Part shown: positions 56,048-64,000 of the stretch, in pieces
Layout: each line of letters opens with the position of its first letter
Numbering within the stretch: position 1 is the stretch's first letter
Source of the DNA: a virus
IMG/VR virus record: IMGVR_UViG_3300032117_000022
Span: 1 to 64,000 of that record
Strand: one strand, 5' to 3'
DNA: 64,000 bases
The notes under the pieces: model-generated
Told to the model about the DNA's origin: nothing
What the model saw: the letters and a program-made list of their open reading frames with translations, nothing else
Databases searched by the model: none
Translations under genes and position numbers: made by a program

Positions 56048-57493
56048 TTATGTTCCTGCGTGATGTTTATTGCCCTGTGCTGGTTCTACTGCACCAAAAT
56101 AAGATTCTACTGATTGCCACCAACTACTTGAAGACGAACTTTTGTTGCCCTTAGAACCACCTGGTGGTGAACCACCTGGTGGTGTTGGTGAAATAGGCGA
56201 AATATCTGGCATCTTACCTGCATAAGAGTCGGATAAGATTTTCTGCTGCTCTTGGTCGAACGTTCCCCAATGGTTCCTAAGTTTAGGTTGTTTCAACTTG
56301 ATCGCTGCTATATCTATATGCATGTGATCGCGTTCAAATCCTATACCAGTGATACCTTCTTTGATTGCTGCTTTGAGAACTAGTGTTCTGCCGGCATTTG
56401 ATTGTAGAATAGGATTTCTAGAATAGCCTATGTCTAATGCTGTACCATGATCGTGTCTTGTGTCAGGTCCTACAGCGCGACGGTGATCGTCTCTCGCACC
56501 TGTAATGATTAACTTGGCGCCGACATCTTTTTCTATTCTTTTGAATGCACCAATGATATCTGGATCAATGCCGTGAAGTGTGACGGGATTAGAAGGATCG
56601 GTTTTGAGATTAACTCCCTCAACTTCTTGTGCAGTTAATGGCCTTACTTTTGGTAAAGGCATATTAGGCAAATCAGAACGACTGTTAGGATTTCTTTTTG
56701 GACCAGATGCTGGCTTATCTGAAAGACTTATTTTTGTCGTTTCTTCATTTTTAGACACAGACACAGTAGAACCATATTCATCTCCTTCAGTATAGTCTAT
56801 CTGTTCACCTGCTCCCATAGGAACTGATGTAACGTCTAGTCTTTTAATGTCAGATTCTTTTTGTTGTGAAACTAATGTGGGAGCAGATTTCTTTTGATTC
56901 GTTTGCCCAGCGGTGCCTGATATATTCGAAGCAGCTTCTTTTACCTTGCGTTCGTCATCTTTTCTTTCATCTTCAACTGTATAAGGCTTACTCTTATCGC
57001 CTTGATCTACATTTGATGTCTGTTCATATTGTGACACATTCGCAGCTTTTGTTTGTCCTCTATCACTCACTCCGATATTAACAATAGACATCAAAGTGTC
57101 ATATACATTGTCCATAACTGTTGATAGTGTAGTCTCTACCGTAACGAACATCTTCTTTAACATTTTGAAAATGTTTTCGCCGAATCCTGCAATCAATACA
57201 GATGCAGCAACAACAATGCCAGCAATCATGCCTCCCATGTCACCATCATCATTCTGTTCTTTGGTTACAGCAAGTTCTTCTGGGTTTGTTTCCATTTTTG
57301 GCTGCAACTTAACAGCATCTATTTTCTTTGTTATAGAAAATATTCCAACGGCAGACAGAATAGCAACACCCAAATCATGCGTAAGCGCACTAATGCGGTT
57401 CTCTTCAGTGAGAACTTTAGTTACGACCTCTACTTCTTCTTTAGGCTTTTTGGATTTAGACCAAAAAGAGTTGATGGTTACATTCGGTATCAT
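56048..57493 (-). CDS. baseplate-operon protein with M15-type peptidase domain
   Basis: 481 residues. The C-terminal part holds GARDDHRRAVGPDTRHDHGT then ALDIGYS and ERDHMHIDIA: the H...D...HxH zinc site of VanY/D-Ala-D-Ala carboxypeptidases (M15). The N-terminal half has a membrane-like stretch (IAGIVVAASVLIAGFGENIF) and a long linker. It probably trims peptidoglycan as the tail enters the cell, or in lysis. Overlaps the next gene by TAATG. Confidence 0.75.
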   Translation of the reverse strand: MIPNVTINSFWSKSKKPKEEVEVVTKVLTEENRISALTHDLGVAILSAVGIFSITKKIDAVKLQPKMETNPEELAVTKEQNDDGDMGGMIAGIVVAASVLIAGFGENIFKMLKKMFVTVETTLSTVMDNVYDTLMSIVNIGVSDRGQTKAANVSQYEQTSNVDQGDKSKPYTVEDERKDDERKVKEAASNISGTAGQTNQKKSAPTLVSQQKESDIKRLDVTSVPMGAGEQIDYTEGDEYGSTVSVSKNEETTKISLSDKPASGPKRNPNSRSDLPNMPLPKVRPLTAQEVEGVNLKTDPSNPVTLHGIDPDIIGAFKRIEKDVGAKLIITGARDDHRRAVGPDTRHDHGTALDIGYSRNPILQSNAGRTLVLKAAIKEGITGIGFERDHMHIDIAAIKLKQPKLRNHWGTFDQEQQKILSDSYAGKMPDISPISPTPPGGSPPGGSKGNKSSSSSSWWQSVESYFGAVEPAQGNKHHAGT

Positions 57494-59934
57494 TAGCCCA
57501 TACCGACGCCCATAGCAGGCTCATTTGCATTGAAGAATACTGAGACACGATCTTCATACGATGTTGAAGCAAATGGAGAAGGAATACCGTATTGCTGTGA
57601 TTGGTTCAACTTAACACCTCTCATAGGCATTGTACTTCTCATTGATCCTGAACTGGATTCCATAGTTTTAGAAGAATAAGGTGGTGAAGATCCCTTTTCA
57701 GATTTATCTGGTCGAACATTTCTATCTGTTCCTTCATCATGTACGATAGAAGATTTCGCTTGTTCGAATGACATACCAGAAGCATCTGGATGCTTTCTAA
57801 AGAAGTTCCAGGTGTTCTGTAGTTTGTGATTCTTCTGATTATGTTCGTATAACCATTTAGCTGCTTTGTCTTGTGTAGTCTTATCAAAAGTATCATTAGG
57901 AGAAATGATACCATTGTCCATAATAGTTTGTAGTGTAGCACTGTTTATAGAATATGCACCTAATCCACTATCAGCGCCATGTGGCAACTTACCTCTAGAG
58001 TTAGGTATCAAAACGTTTTTTTGGAAATCGAATACTTCTGATACTTTTAGTTGAGTTAACTTCTTACCTGGGAACATATCTTGGATTTTACCAAACTTTC
58101 CATATCCCAATACAATATCATATGACGAATCGGCGATTTCTGTCTGTCCACCGCCGCCACCGACTGTATTTTTTTTGTCGCCAGCAGTTGCAGGATTGAA
58201 TCCTCCAGCAGTTGCAATGTTGCCAGCAGTTACTGGTGTTGTACCTGTGATTAGACCAGCAGCTATTTTTGCTTGGTTCAATGCATCAGAAGCCACATCA
58301 GATGCTACATCAACTACTGTCTTTTCGCCAGTGATGATCTGCCAAATCTTTGTTGCAAGATACTCACCTACACTAGCACCACCAAAGCCTCCGATAAGTC
58401 CACCCACCACGCTGCCTACTGCGGCACCAACTAGATTGCCCACACCTGGTATGACAGTACCCAAAGCACCAAAGAGCGCGCCACCTGCCGCTGCACCACC
58501 AGCGGCACCTAACTCTGCTCCAATGAATGCACCTAATGCTCTTACAAAGGCCTTTTCGACTTCATTCCATGATCCTATGCCAATACCAACTTTTAACAAA
58601 GCAATCAATGGATCTAAGAACATCAGAAACTTAGCATACTTTGCTATTCCCTGAAGTATTCCTCTAATAGGGACAAGATAGCTGAGTGCCTTTGCCGCTT
58701 TACTTGACATTTTCATTGCGCCACGACCTGCACCTTTTGCAAGCATTTTACCTAATGAGTCCGCTTCTCTGGTAACAACTTCATCTTGTGCCATCGCGAT
58801 TGGTTTGCCAGACTCATAAGCTTGTTTATTTGAAAACATATTCTTGAAAGATTCGTTGAACTTTTTAGGATCTTTCGATACTACGTATTTTAGCAATGCT
58901 CTTTGTGCAGACTTCAATGATTGTTTTGTGCCTTGCCCGAACTCACCGCGACTTTGCTTATAAAATGAGTCAAACATGCTGCGAAGATACTCCTCTTCTT
59001 CACCAACTTGTGATATCTTAGTTACACTGCCTTCAAAAGGCTGCAACTTTGCTAACAGTGTACTTCCTGTTCTGGAAGCCCATTGAGACAAGCCCTCTAA
59101 AGATCGTGTCAGAGTTTTAGATGCAACTAGTAATCCAGCAGCTAATCTTTGTGTACCATCCCATGTCCATTTTGCGAACTTGTTATACCAATCAAGTATC
59201 GTCGGCATCAAAGCAACGGTTAGAAATGGAAGAATAGAACCGCCAGACTTATCGTTTAGCCCTTTGGCTTTGGCTAGCCATGGATAAGAATCTTTAGTAG
59301 AATATTTTAGAGTTTCTTCCTGGCTCGATATCTCTTGCTCTGCTATGCGATCACGTTCTAATGTGAGGTGATCGCTCAAAACTTTCTTGATGCCGAGCAT
59401 ATGGTTGTCTAGTCGTGACAACTTGTTATCAATAAGCGTAAGTCTAGAAACGATCAACGCCATAGTGTTGCGTTGCATCGCTTGTTCAACATCACGTGGA
59501 TCTGGCTTTTGATTTCTGCCGAACCAGAATCCTTTTGTCAAAAGAGATTCTTGTTTTGAGATGTTTCGATTTACATCATCAAAGTTTTCTGAAGCAGAGG
59601 TGCTAGTTGAGCCAGCATATGTGCCCGATGATGTTTCTTTTTCTACCGATTCTGTGTTATCTGCTTTATCGTCTTTGTTTTTACCAAAGATCGACCGAAC
59701 GGTTTTTCCAATCTCACCTATCTCTTCAGCACCAATCAACTTGTTAATGATGCCACCGCCTCTTTTAGCAGCGACACCAGCTTCTGCTGCTTCGCCTGCA
59801 ATAGCGCCACCTTCAGCGGCCATGGCGCCACCTTCTGCTGCAATAGCACCACCTTCTGCTGCAATCCCACCAACTTCAGCGGCACCAGCAATCATCTCGC
59901 CAGCTTCGATAGCACCTATGATTAGAGGAATCAT
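57493..59934 (-). CDS. large baseplate-operon protein with lysozyme-like C-terminus and glycine zipper
   Basis: 813 residues. It opens with Ala/Gly-rich repeats (AAEGGAIAAEGGAMAAEGGA). The middle holds a glycine-zipper membrane stretch (AAGGAAAGGALFGALGTVIP, GAAVGSVVGGLIGGFGGASV). The C-terminal part has YGKFGKIQDMFPGKKLTQLK and SGLGAYSINSATLQTIM, as in lytic transglycosylase/lysozyme-like domains. Inference: a tail protein that enters the envelope and digests murein, perhaps with tape-measure or hub roles. Confidence 0.6.
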   Translation of the reverse strand: MIPLIIGAIEAGEMIAGAAEVGGIAAEGGAIAAEGGAMAAEGGAIAGEAAEAGVAAKRGGGIINKLIGAEEIGEIGKTVRSIFGKNKDDKADNTESVEKETSSGTYAGSTSTSASENFDDVNRNISKQESLLTKGFWFGRNQKPDPRDVEQAMQRNTMALIVSRLTLIDNKLSRLDNHMLGIKKVLSDHLTLERDRIAEQEISSQEETLKYSTKDSYPWLAKAKGLNDKSGGSILPFLTVALMPTILDWYNKFAKWTWDGTQRLAAGLLVASKTLTRSLEGLSQWASRTGSTLLAKLQPFEGSVTKISQVGEEEEYLRSMFDSFYKQSRGEFGQGTKQSLKSAQRALLKYVVSKDPKKFNESFKNMFSNKQAYESGKPIAMAQDEVVTREADSLGKMLAKGAGRGAMKMSSKAAKALSYLVPIRGILQGIAKYAKFLMFLDPLIALLKVGIGIGSWNEVEKAFVRALGAFIGAELGAAGGAAAGGALFGALGTVIPGVGNLVGAAVGSVVGGLIGGFGGASVGEYLATKIWQIITGEKTVVDVASDVASDALNQAKIAAGLITGTTPVTAGNIATAGGFNPATAGDKKNTVGGGGGQTEIADSSYDIVLGYGKFGKIQDMFPGKKLTQLKVSEVFDFQKNVLIPNSRGKLPHGADSGLGAYSINSATLQTIMDNGIISPNDTFDKTTQDKAAKWLYEHNQKNHKLQNTWNFFRKHPDASGMSFEQAKSSIVHDEGTDRNVRPDKSEKGSSPPYSSKTMESSSGSMRSTMPMRGVKLNQSQQYGIPSPFASTSYEDRVSVFFNANEPAMGVGMG

Positions 59935-59949
59935 TCTTACTCGCTTTCT

Positions 59950-60108
59950 TTACTGACTGTTCTTTTCGGCTTCTATTTCCTCTTTGATCATATTAACGTA
60001 GATATCACGCTCAAAGGGTATTAGATTTTCTATTTCATCAATAGTGTAATTATGATATTTTTTCATAGAAAATATCAAAGAATAGTAACCACCCAGATCA
60101 TTGTGCAT
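59950..60108 (-). CDS. 51: gp51-like baseplate hub assembly protein, 52 aa
   Basis: ATG at 60108 overlaps the gp26 stop (ATGA). LIFSMKKYHNYTIDEIENLI followed by PFERDIYVNMI is the short conserved piece of T4-type gp51, the catalyst of hub assembly, and the 26-51 order matches T4-type phages. Much shorter than T4 gp51, as in cyanophages. Confidence 0.7.
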   Translation of the reverse strand: MHNDLGGYYSLIFSMKKYHNYTIDEIENLIPFERDIYVNMIKEEIEAEKNSQ

Positions 60109-60830
60109 CAAACCAAGGTAAAAAAATCATCTAGCGAAGACAGTTCGATTTCTCGTTCTGTTCCCATGCTGTTTGTATATTCGATCTTGTAATATAACTT
60201 AGGCATAGTATCAAAGAACTTCTGAATATCGGTAAAGGCAGACACACTTAAAGATTCCACAAATGTCTGTAGTTCTTCTGGCGTTTCATCTTTCGCTGGA
60301 TAAACGTTCTCGGCATCATAGACGTAATCAATACATGAAGATATCATGAACAATGCAGCATCTTCTTCCGCGATGTCAAGTTCTTCCATTTTGAGAATCA
60401 TAGTTGCAGTTGGATACTTTAGAACAACTCCAACTTCTTTGTCTACTTTGATCTTGTTCTTGTGTTCTGGTGTATGAACGATTTCGATTTGATCTAGTGG
60501 AACTTCGAAGTCATAATGCTTTTGGTCTTCATGATCCATATATCTCAGCTTCACCATGTTGTCCACAGACTTGGCTCTGATTTTGATGAAAAGATATTCT
60601 AGATCGAATGTGGTAAGATGATCGACATCAACCGAAGAGCCGTCAGATAACACCACACAGTTGTTGATGATCTGCTTCAGCGCGTTGACGATTTCTTTCT
60701 TTGTTCCGCCTGCTTGTGCCATGAGAAGAATCTTCTCTTCTTTGACAAGAAACGGGCGAAACTTGGCATTCTTGTTTGTTGAAGGAATAGTCACATCAAA
60801 CAAAGGCACTTTGAGTTTTGGTAAAGCCAT
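60108..60830 (-). CDS. 26: baseplate hub protein gp26
   Basis: 240 residues. LPKLKVPLFDVTIPSTNKNA and KFRPFLVKEEKILLMAQAGG form the T4 gp26 family start, and LKQIINNCVVL with FDLEYLFIKIRAKS and KVDKEVGVVLKYPTATMI continue it. It helps build the central hub of the baseplate. Ribosome site AAGGAGA after the upstream stop. Confidence 0.85.
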   Translation of the reverse strand: MALPKLKVPLFDVTIPSTNKNAKFRPFLVKEEKILLMAQAGGTKKEIVNALKQIINNCVVLSDGSSVDVDHLTTFDLEYLFIKIRAKSVDNMVKLRYMDHEDQKHYDFEVPLDQIEIVHTPEHKNKIKVDKEVGVVLKYPTATMILKMEELDIAEEDAALFMISSCIDYVYDAENVYPAKDETPEELQTFVESLSVSAFTDIQKFFDTMPKLYYKIEYTNSMGTEREIELSSLDDFFTLV

Positions 60831-60845
60831 AATAATCTCCTTGTA

Positions 60846-61556
60846 TTACGTTAGATAAAAATCAGTATAACCTATAGTCATGTCTACTTTGACGTATTGA
60901 TCTGTTGCACTCCACGATAAATCGATAGGTGACATTGATCTAAGAAAACATTGATTGAAGTTGTATGTAATCAACTCCTTGGCCTTGGCAGTATAAACAA
61001 TAACTTTTGTTGTAAAAACAATATCATCTTTATACGCAACCTCATAAGGAGATGCTGTCTTTGCGAATTTTCCGCCAGCAACACTTATATTCAGATTGTT
61101 GCTGGCCATATTATATGATTTCTTATTCGTTGTGTTAAATGGTGTGGTCCCTGAAAGTGTGTTAACAAGATCAGCGATACCTATCACCCGACTTTCTGGA
61201 GCAATGATAGTCACACGTAATGGCTGAAACACTGGGCGATACGGAACATCTTCTAATGGACCATATCCAAAACGTCTGATCTTTTCGGTGTCTAGAGAAA
61301 CATCTGGAAGTTCAACTCTTTCTGCCAAGAACTTGTACACCTCATCGTCTAATCTAGAACCAGTAAAAACGACTCTATATAAAGTCGATCTTAAAGTTCC
61401 TCCTGCGCCAGATAGCTTTGCTTTGAACCTTTCGATAGAAAACTCTTGAGGATCCACAGGCGGTGGCGGTGGCAATGTGCGGCCACTTACCACAATTTCC
61501 GGACCTTGGGGCGAGTCTGGACCTGTTGGTGTATTAGTAGGTGGATTAGATGGCAT
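60846..61556 (-). CDS. tail-tube-like protein (gp19/gp54 family)
   Basis: 236 residues. After a Pro-rich N-terminus it reads EFSIERFKAKLSGAGGTLRS then TLYRVVF, and it ends LRSMSPIDLSWSATDQYVKV then DMTIGYTDF. This start and end are shared by tube proteins (gp19) and the tube initiator (gp54) of T4-like phages. In the baseplate operon a gp54-like role is more likely. Confidence 0.65.
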   Translation of the reverse strand: MPSNPPTNTPTGPDSPQGPEIVVSGRTLPPPPPVDPQEFSIERFKAKLSGAGGTLRSTLYRVVFTGSRLDDEVYKFLAERVELPDVSLDTEKIRRFGYGPLEDVPYRPVFQPLRVTIIAPESRVIGIADLVNTLSGTTPFNTTNKKSYNMASNNLNISVAGGKFAKTASPYEVAYKDDIVFTTKVIVYTAKAKELITYNFNQCFLRSMSPIDLSWSATDQYVKVDMTIGYTDFYLT

Positions 61557-62218
61557 TATCTTGAACCTCTATTGATAATCTGCTTAGAATCTTTCCAGAC
61601 TTGATCTTTGCTTGCTTTCGCGAAGTTCTCAACAGGTAGAAACAATGCGATGTCCCATTCTGCTGGAACAATATAGATAAACTTCGATCTTAGATGACCT
61701 GTTAGATACTGCTTGATGCAAGGCTTGATGTACTTATTCGTAGCCGCAGCATTCAATATGTTATAACTGATATTCAACTTAGCGTTATCACTCAGATTTG
61801 GATCATTGACATATGTGTAAAGCATGTCCATCAACTTCGCACGAAGCACTGGTGGTAGATAGTGTAGATTGATGCCGAGAAAGCCGTCTGGAGTCTTTTT
61901 CAGTGGGAAGATCAATGGGAATCTATCGTAGTAGGGCAAAGTCTTTTTGTACTTTGGATCGTACTGGAACATATACATTCGACCAACCTGTATCTGATTC
62001 GTCAGTGCTGTTTTGTTCGCTAGAAGTCGCGTTTCGGTAATACTGGAAAGCTTCTTGGCGGTGTTTCGAAACCAGTTACGTGCCTCTGTTGTTCGCCCAG
62101 GAACTTGCCCCTGTCGAATGCCTTGTGCTAATGTCTGATCGAATAAACCTATTGCGATGTCGAATATCCTAAAACTATAAATAATAATGTAGATCGCGGT
62201 GACCGCCAAGAAACCCAT
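61556..62218 (-). CDS. conserved T4-type virion assembly protein
   Basis: 220 residues. GRMYMFQYDPKYKKTLPYYD then RFPLIFPLK and LGINLHYLPPVLRAKLMDML are very conserved in T4-like phages next to gp4 and baseplate genes; the precise role is unsure. The first ~18 codons (MGFLAVTAIYIIIYSFRI) read antisense through a homing leader cassette, so the N-terminus may be altered or the true start lies lower. Confidence 0.65.
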   Translation of the reverse strand: MGFLAVTAIYIIIYSFRIFDIAIGLFDQTLAQGIRQGQVPGRTTEARNWFRNTAKKLSSITETRLLANKTALTNQIQVGRMYMFQYDPKYKKTLPYYDRFPLIFPLKKTPDGFLGINLHYLPPVLRAKLMDMLYTYVNDPNLSDNAKLNISYNILNAAATNKYIKPCIKQYLTGHLRSKFIYIVPAEWDIALFLPVENFAKASKDQVWKDSKQIINRGSR

Positions 62219-62248
62219 CTACTCTAACGCTTACAAGGAGCATCAGCT
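62176..62248 (+). promoter_or_regulatory. homing leader cassette captured by gene 4, copy 8
   Basis: Plus strand: TATAAATA 62176-62183, hairpin GTAGAT (62189-62194)-CGC-GGT...ACC-C-ATCTAC (62217-62222), TCTAACGCTTACAAGGAGCATCAGCT, ATG 62249. The same plan as the minus-strand copies but in front of gene 4. Confidence 0.85.
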
Positions 62249-62812
62249 ATGTCTATTTATACATCTGATATGGAATGTCGAATATGTTTTCGAGATTTCA
62301 AGTCTACTTTATCTATCGCTAGACTAAATAAAACAGGCGCAGAACAATGTATTAATAATATAACAACAGGAAAAGCTGGATACGTATCCATGTCAAAAGG
62401 TAAGTTCACTCCCAAAAATCCAAGTAAGTATATGGGAGATCCCACAAACATAATATACAGAAGTTCTTGGGAACTACACTTCTTTATGTATTGTGACAAG
62501 CATCCAGAGATATCAGGATGGGCATCAGAAGAAATGACAATACCTTATGTCTCTCCTATAGATGGCAGATATCACCGATACTTTCCAGACGTACTAATAA
62601 AGAAAAAAGACGGCAAAGTTATATTGGTTGAAATCAAACCATATGCGCAAACACAGGAACCAAAAAGACCTAAAACACAAACAAAGCGATACATTGAAGA
62701 AGTAAAGACGTATGTTGTTAACCAAGCCAAATGGAAAGCAGCGAAAGAACATGCGGATGACAAGGGCTGGGAGTTTGTTGTGATGACGGAAAGAGAACTT
62801 TACTCAAAATAG
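62249..62812 (+). CDS. 4: head completion nuclease gp4 with foreign N-terminus
   Basis: 187 residues. From residue 48 it is gp4: SKGKFTPKNPSKYMGDPTNI (T4: GKWVPKNISKYRGDP), YRSSWELHFFMYCDKHPEIS, RYFPDVLIKKKDGKVILVEI then K (the D...E-x-K site), and NQAKWKAAKEHADDKGWEFV. gp4 trims DNA at the filled head. The first 47 residues (MSIYTSDMECRICFRDFKS...) resemble a nuclease zinc finger and follow a homing leader. An ATG at 62390 fits the normal gp4 start. Confidence 0.88.
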   Translation: MSIYTSDMECRICFRDFKSTLSIARLNKTGAEQCINNITTGKAGYVSMSKGKFTPKNPSKYMGDPTNIIYRSSWELHFFMYCDKHPEISGWASEEMTIPYVSPIDGRYHRYFPDVLIKKKDGKVILVEIKPYAQTQEPKRPKTQTKRYIEEVKTYVVNQAKWKAAKEHADDKGWEFVVMTERELYSK

Positions 62813-62842
62813 AGAAGATGAACTTGCCTTTCATTTTTTCTC

Positions 62843-62850
62843 TATAAATA
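62843..62850 (+). promoter_or_regulatory. T4-type late promoter for gene 48
   Basis: TATAAATA 62843-62850, 29 bases before ATG 62880, with AGGGAACG as the ribosome site. Confidence 0.75.
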
Positions 62851-62879
62851 GTTTGTGCATCGTATTTATAGGGAACGAA

Positions 62880-64000
62880 ATGGCCGATACATCAAACTAT
62901 CAATCACTTGCAAACATTGCGGCAGTTCCACAAGGTCTTGTTCCAAGTGCAGGTAATGGCATCAGCCCAGGCGGTGTTCCTAGTACAACTCAGTATTCGA
63001 TGGCGGCTGCTGGTGTTGTTATGACTAGTGTCAGTAATCTATCTTCTCCTATTTCAGATGCGGCTTTATCTGGAAGTGCTACATTCAACCCATCTGCAAA
63101 CGCATTAGATAAGGGCGACAATAGCAAATCTAATCCTGCACAAAAAACAGCAACTACACAAAAAGCTACTTCTGGTACTTATGCGATTTCTTATCCTAAA
63201 GAGTTGCCAAAATATTATATGGTATTGAGTGTGTCGAAATACGTAAGATCGAAACCGACATCAAACACCACACTAGACGTTCTTTATACTATTGCTTTGC
63301 CTCTTCCTGATGGTGAAGGACTAACAGACAATACAAGTACACAATGGAATGATAGTTCTTTGGGTCATTGGGGTAATGCTCTAGAGAACTCAAACGCAAT
63401 ACAAAGTGTTTTAAGGAACTTTCTTGGCAACAGCCAGGGCAGCAAGGCCGCGGCTCCAGATAATAACTCAGCAAACACCATGATATCCGATTTAGGAGGT
63501 GATGCTCTATTATACATCGCAGATAGTTTTGCTAAAAATGCTTCTGCTGAAATGGCTGGCACAATAGAATCTCAAACTGGTCTGGCACCAAACCCAGCAC
63601 TTGCTATGACGTTCAAGCAAGTTGACTTCAGAAGATTTCAGTTCTCTTGGCTATTGTCTGCTAGAAATAAAGAAGAAACAGATATTATCAAAAATATTGT
63701 TGTTGCCCTAAAACAAGCACAGTTGCCGAACTTCACTAAAGGGTCAAGTCTGATCTTTCAGTATCCAAATATCGTTCAGCCTGCCTTTTTTCCTAAAAAT
63801 GCACAGGACTATATGACAGACTTCAAGCCTTGTGTTATCACTGCGGTTAATGTTAGATATTCGCCTGCCTCCAAATCACCTTCATTTTATAGCACTACAG
63901 GCGCACCGGTGTTTGTGGAGTTGTCTATCGCATTAGAAGAAATGCAGATCAGATTGCCAGGCGATTACCAGCTGGTAAACCAGTCTAAAACAAGTCCAGT
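62880..64000 (+). CDS. 48: baseplate tail-tube cap protein gp48 (5' part)
   Basis: Runs off the right edge (373 codons present; T4 gp48 has 364). The low-complexity N-terminus (Ser/Ala/Asn) is followed by FKQVDFRRFQFSWLLSARNK, with IVQPAFFPKNAQDYMTDFKP and CVITAVNVRY later, as in T4 gp48 (VFTWDLTPRSTEDL, KFDGKTEIFGPCQIQSIRFD). It caps the baseplate where the tail tube begins. Late promoter upstream. Confidence 0.8.
   Translation, partial: MADTSNYQSLANIAAVPQGLVPSAGNGISPGGVPSTTQYSMAAAGVVMTSVSNLSSPISDAALSGSATFNPSANALDKGDNSKSNPAQKTATTQKATSGTYAISYPKELPKYYMVLSVSKYVRSKPTSNTTLDVLYTIALPLPDGEGLTDNTSTQWNDSSLGHWGNALENSNAIQSVLRNFLGNSQGSKAAAPDNNSANTMISDLGGDALLYIADSFAKNASAEMAGTIESQTGLAPNPALAMTFKQVDFRRFQFSWLLSARNKEETDIIKNIVVALKQAQLPNFTKGSSLIFQYPNIVQPAFFPKNAQDYMTDFKPCVITAVNVRYSPASKSPSFYSTTGAPVFVELSIALEEMQIRLPGDYQLVNQSKTSP

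Noticed and set aside
62863-62870. TATTTATA as a minus-strand late promoter
   Set aside because: It would face antisense into gp4 with no gene starting there; probably chance in an A/T-rich gap.

Overview
This window is part of the genome of a large lytic myovirus of the T4 superfamily. Diagnostic genes include RNase H of the T4 type, gp32, a gp33-like late coactivator, gp61-type primase, gp26, gp51, gp4 and gp48, NrdA/NrdB, ThyX, PhoH, and an Rnl1-type RNA ligase with a polynucleotide kinase. T4-style late promoters (TATAAATA) precede many virion genes. The host is probably an alphaproteobacterium. The tmRNA gene is circularly permuted into two pieces, a layout known from alphaproteobacteria (also some cyanobacteria and betaproteobacteria). 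A secreted outer-membrane beta-barrel protein and sigma70-like TTGACA promoters fit this. Both ends of the window cut through genes (a glycosyltransferase on the left, gp48 on the right).

Layout. 1-5 kb: glycosyltransferase end, RNase H, a small AdoMet-decarboxylase-like protein, PhoH and a RecB-type nuclease. 5-14 kb: many small early genes, a deaminase, an adenine methyltransferase, RNA ligase, polynucleotide kinase and metallophosphatase. 14-27.7 kb: virion and internal proteins, several with T4-like capsid-targeting N-termini, a Dps-like protein, a possible polyprotein with a HicA-like domain, fibre-like proteins, then spanins and an XhlA/holin-like protein. 27.7-37.8 kb: primase, ThyX, NrdA, NrdB, acyltransferases and an outer-membrane protein closed by a terminator. 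37.9-51.9 kb: early operons driven by near-identical promoter cassettes, with an EcoRI-like nuclease beside a Dam-like methylase. 51.9-53.9 kb: RNA region with the permuted tmRNA, a homing endonuclease and an ~800-nt structured RNA. 53.9-55.8 kb: gp33-like gene, gp32, tRNA-Ser and a terminator. 55.7-62.2 kb, minus strand: baseplate operon with two cell-wall hydrolase domains, gp51, gp26 and tube-like proteins. 62.2-64 kb: gp4 and gp48.

Three recurring systems stand out. (1) A ~65-bp promoter/5'UTR cassette lies before about ten early genes. The -35/-10 spacer is complementary to the ribosome-binding region of the same gene, so read-through RNA could hide the start site while RNA begun at the promoter would not. 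(2) A leader cassette (late promoter, covarying hairpin, AGGAGCATCAGC, ATG) precedes six minus-strand homing endonucleases of different families, stands alone once, and has been captured once by gp4. The six nuclease genes overlap or abut the 3' end of a resident gene on the opposite strand. (3) A phage-borne permuted tmRNA lies next to a giant ornate RNA that resembles GOLLD/ROOL-type RNAs in size and setting.
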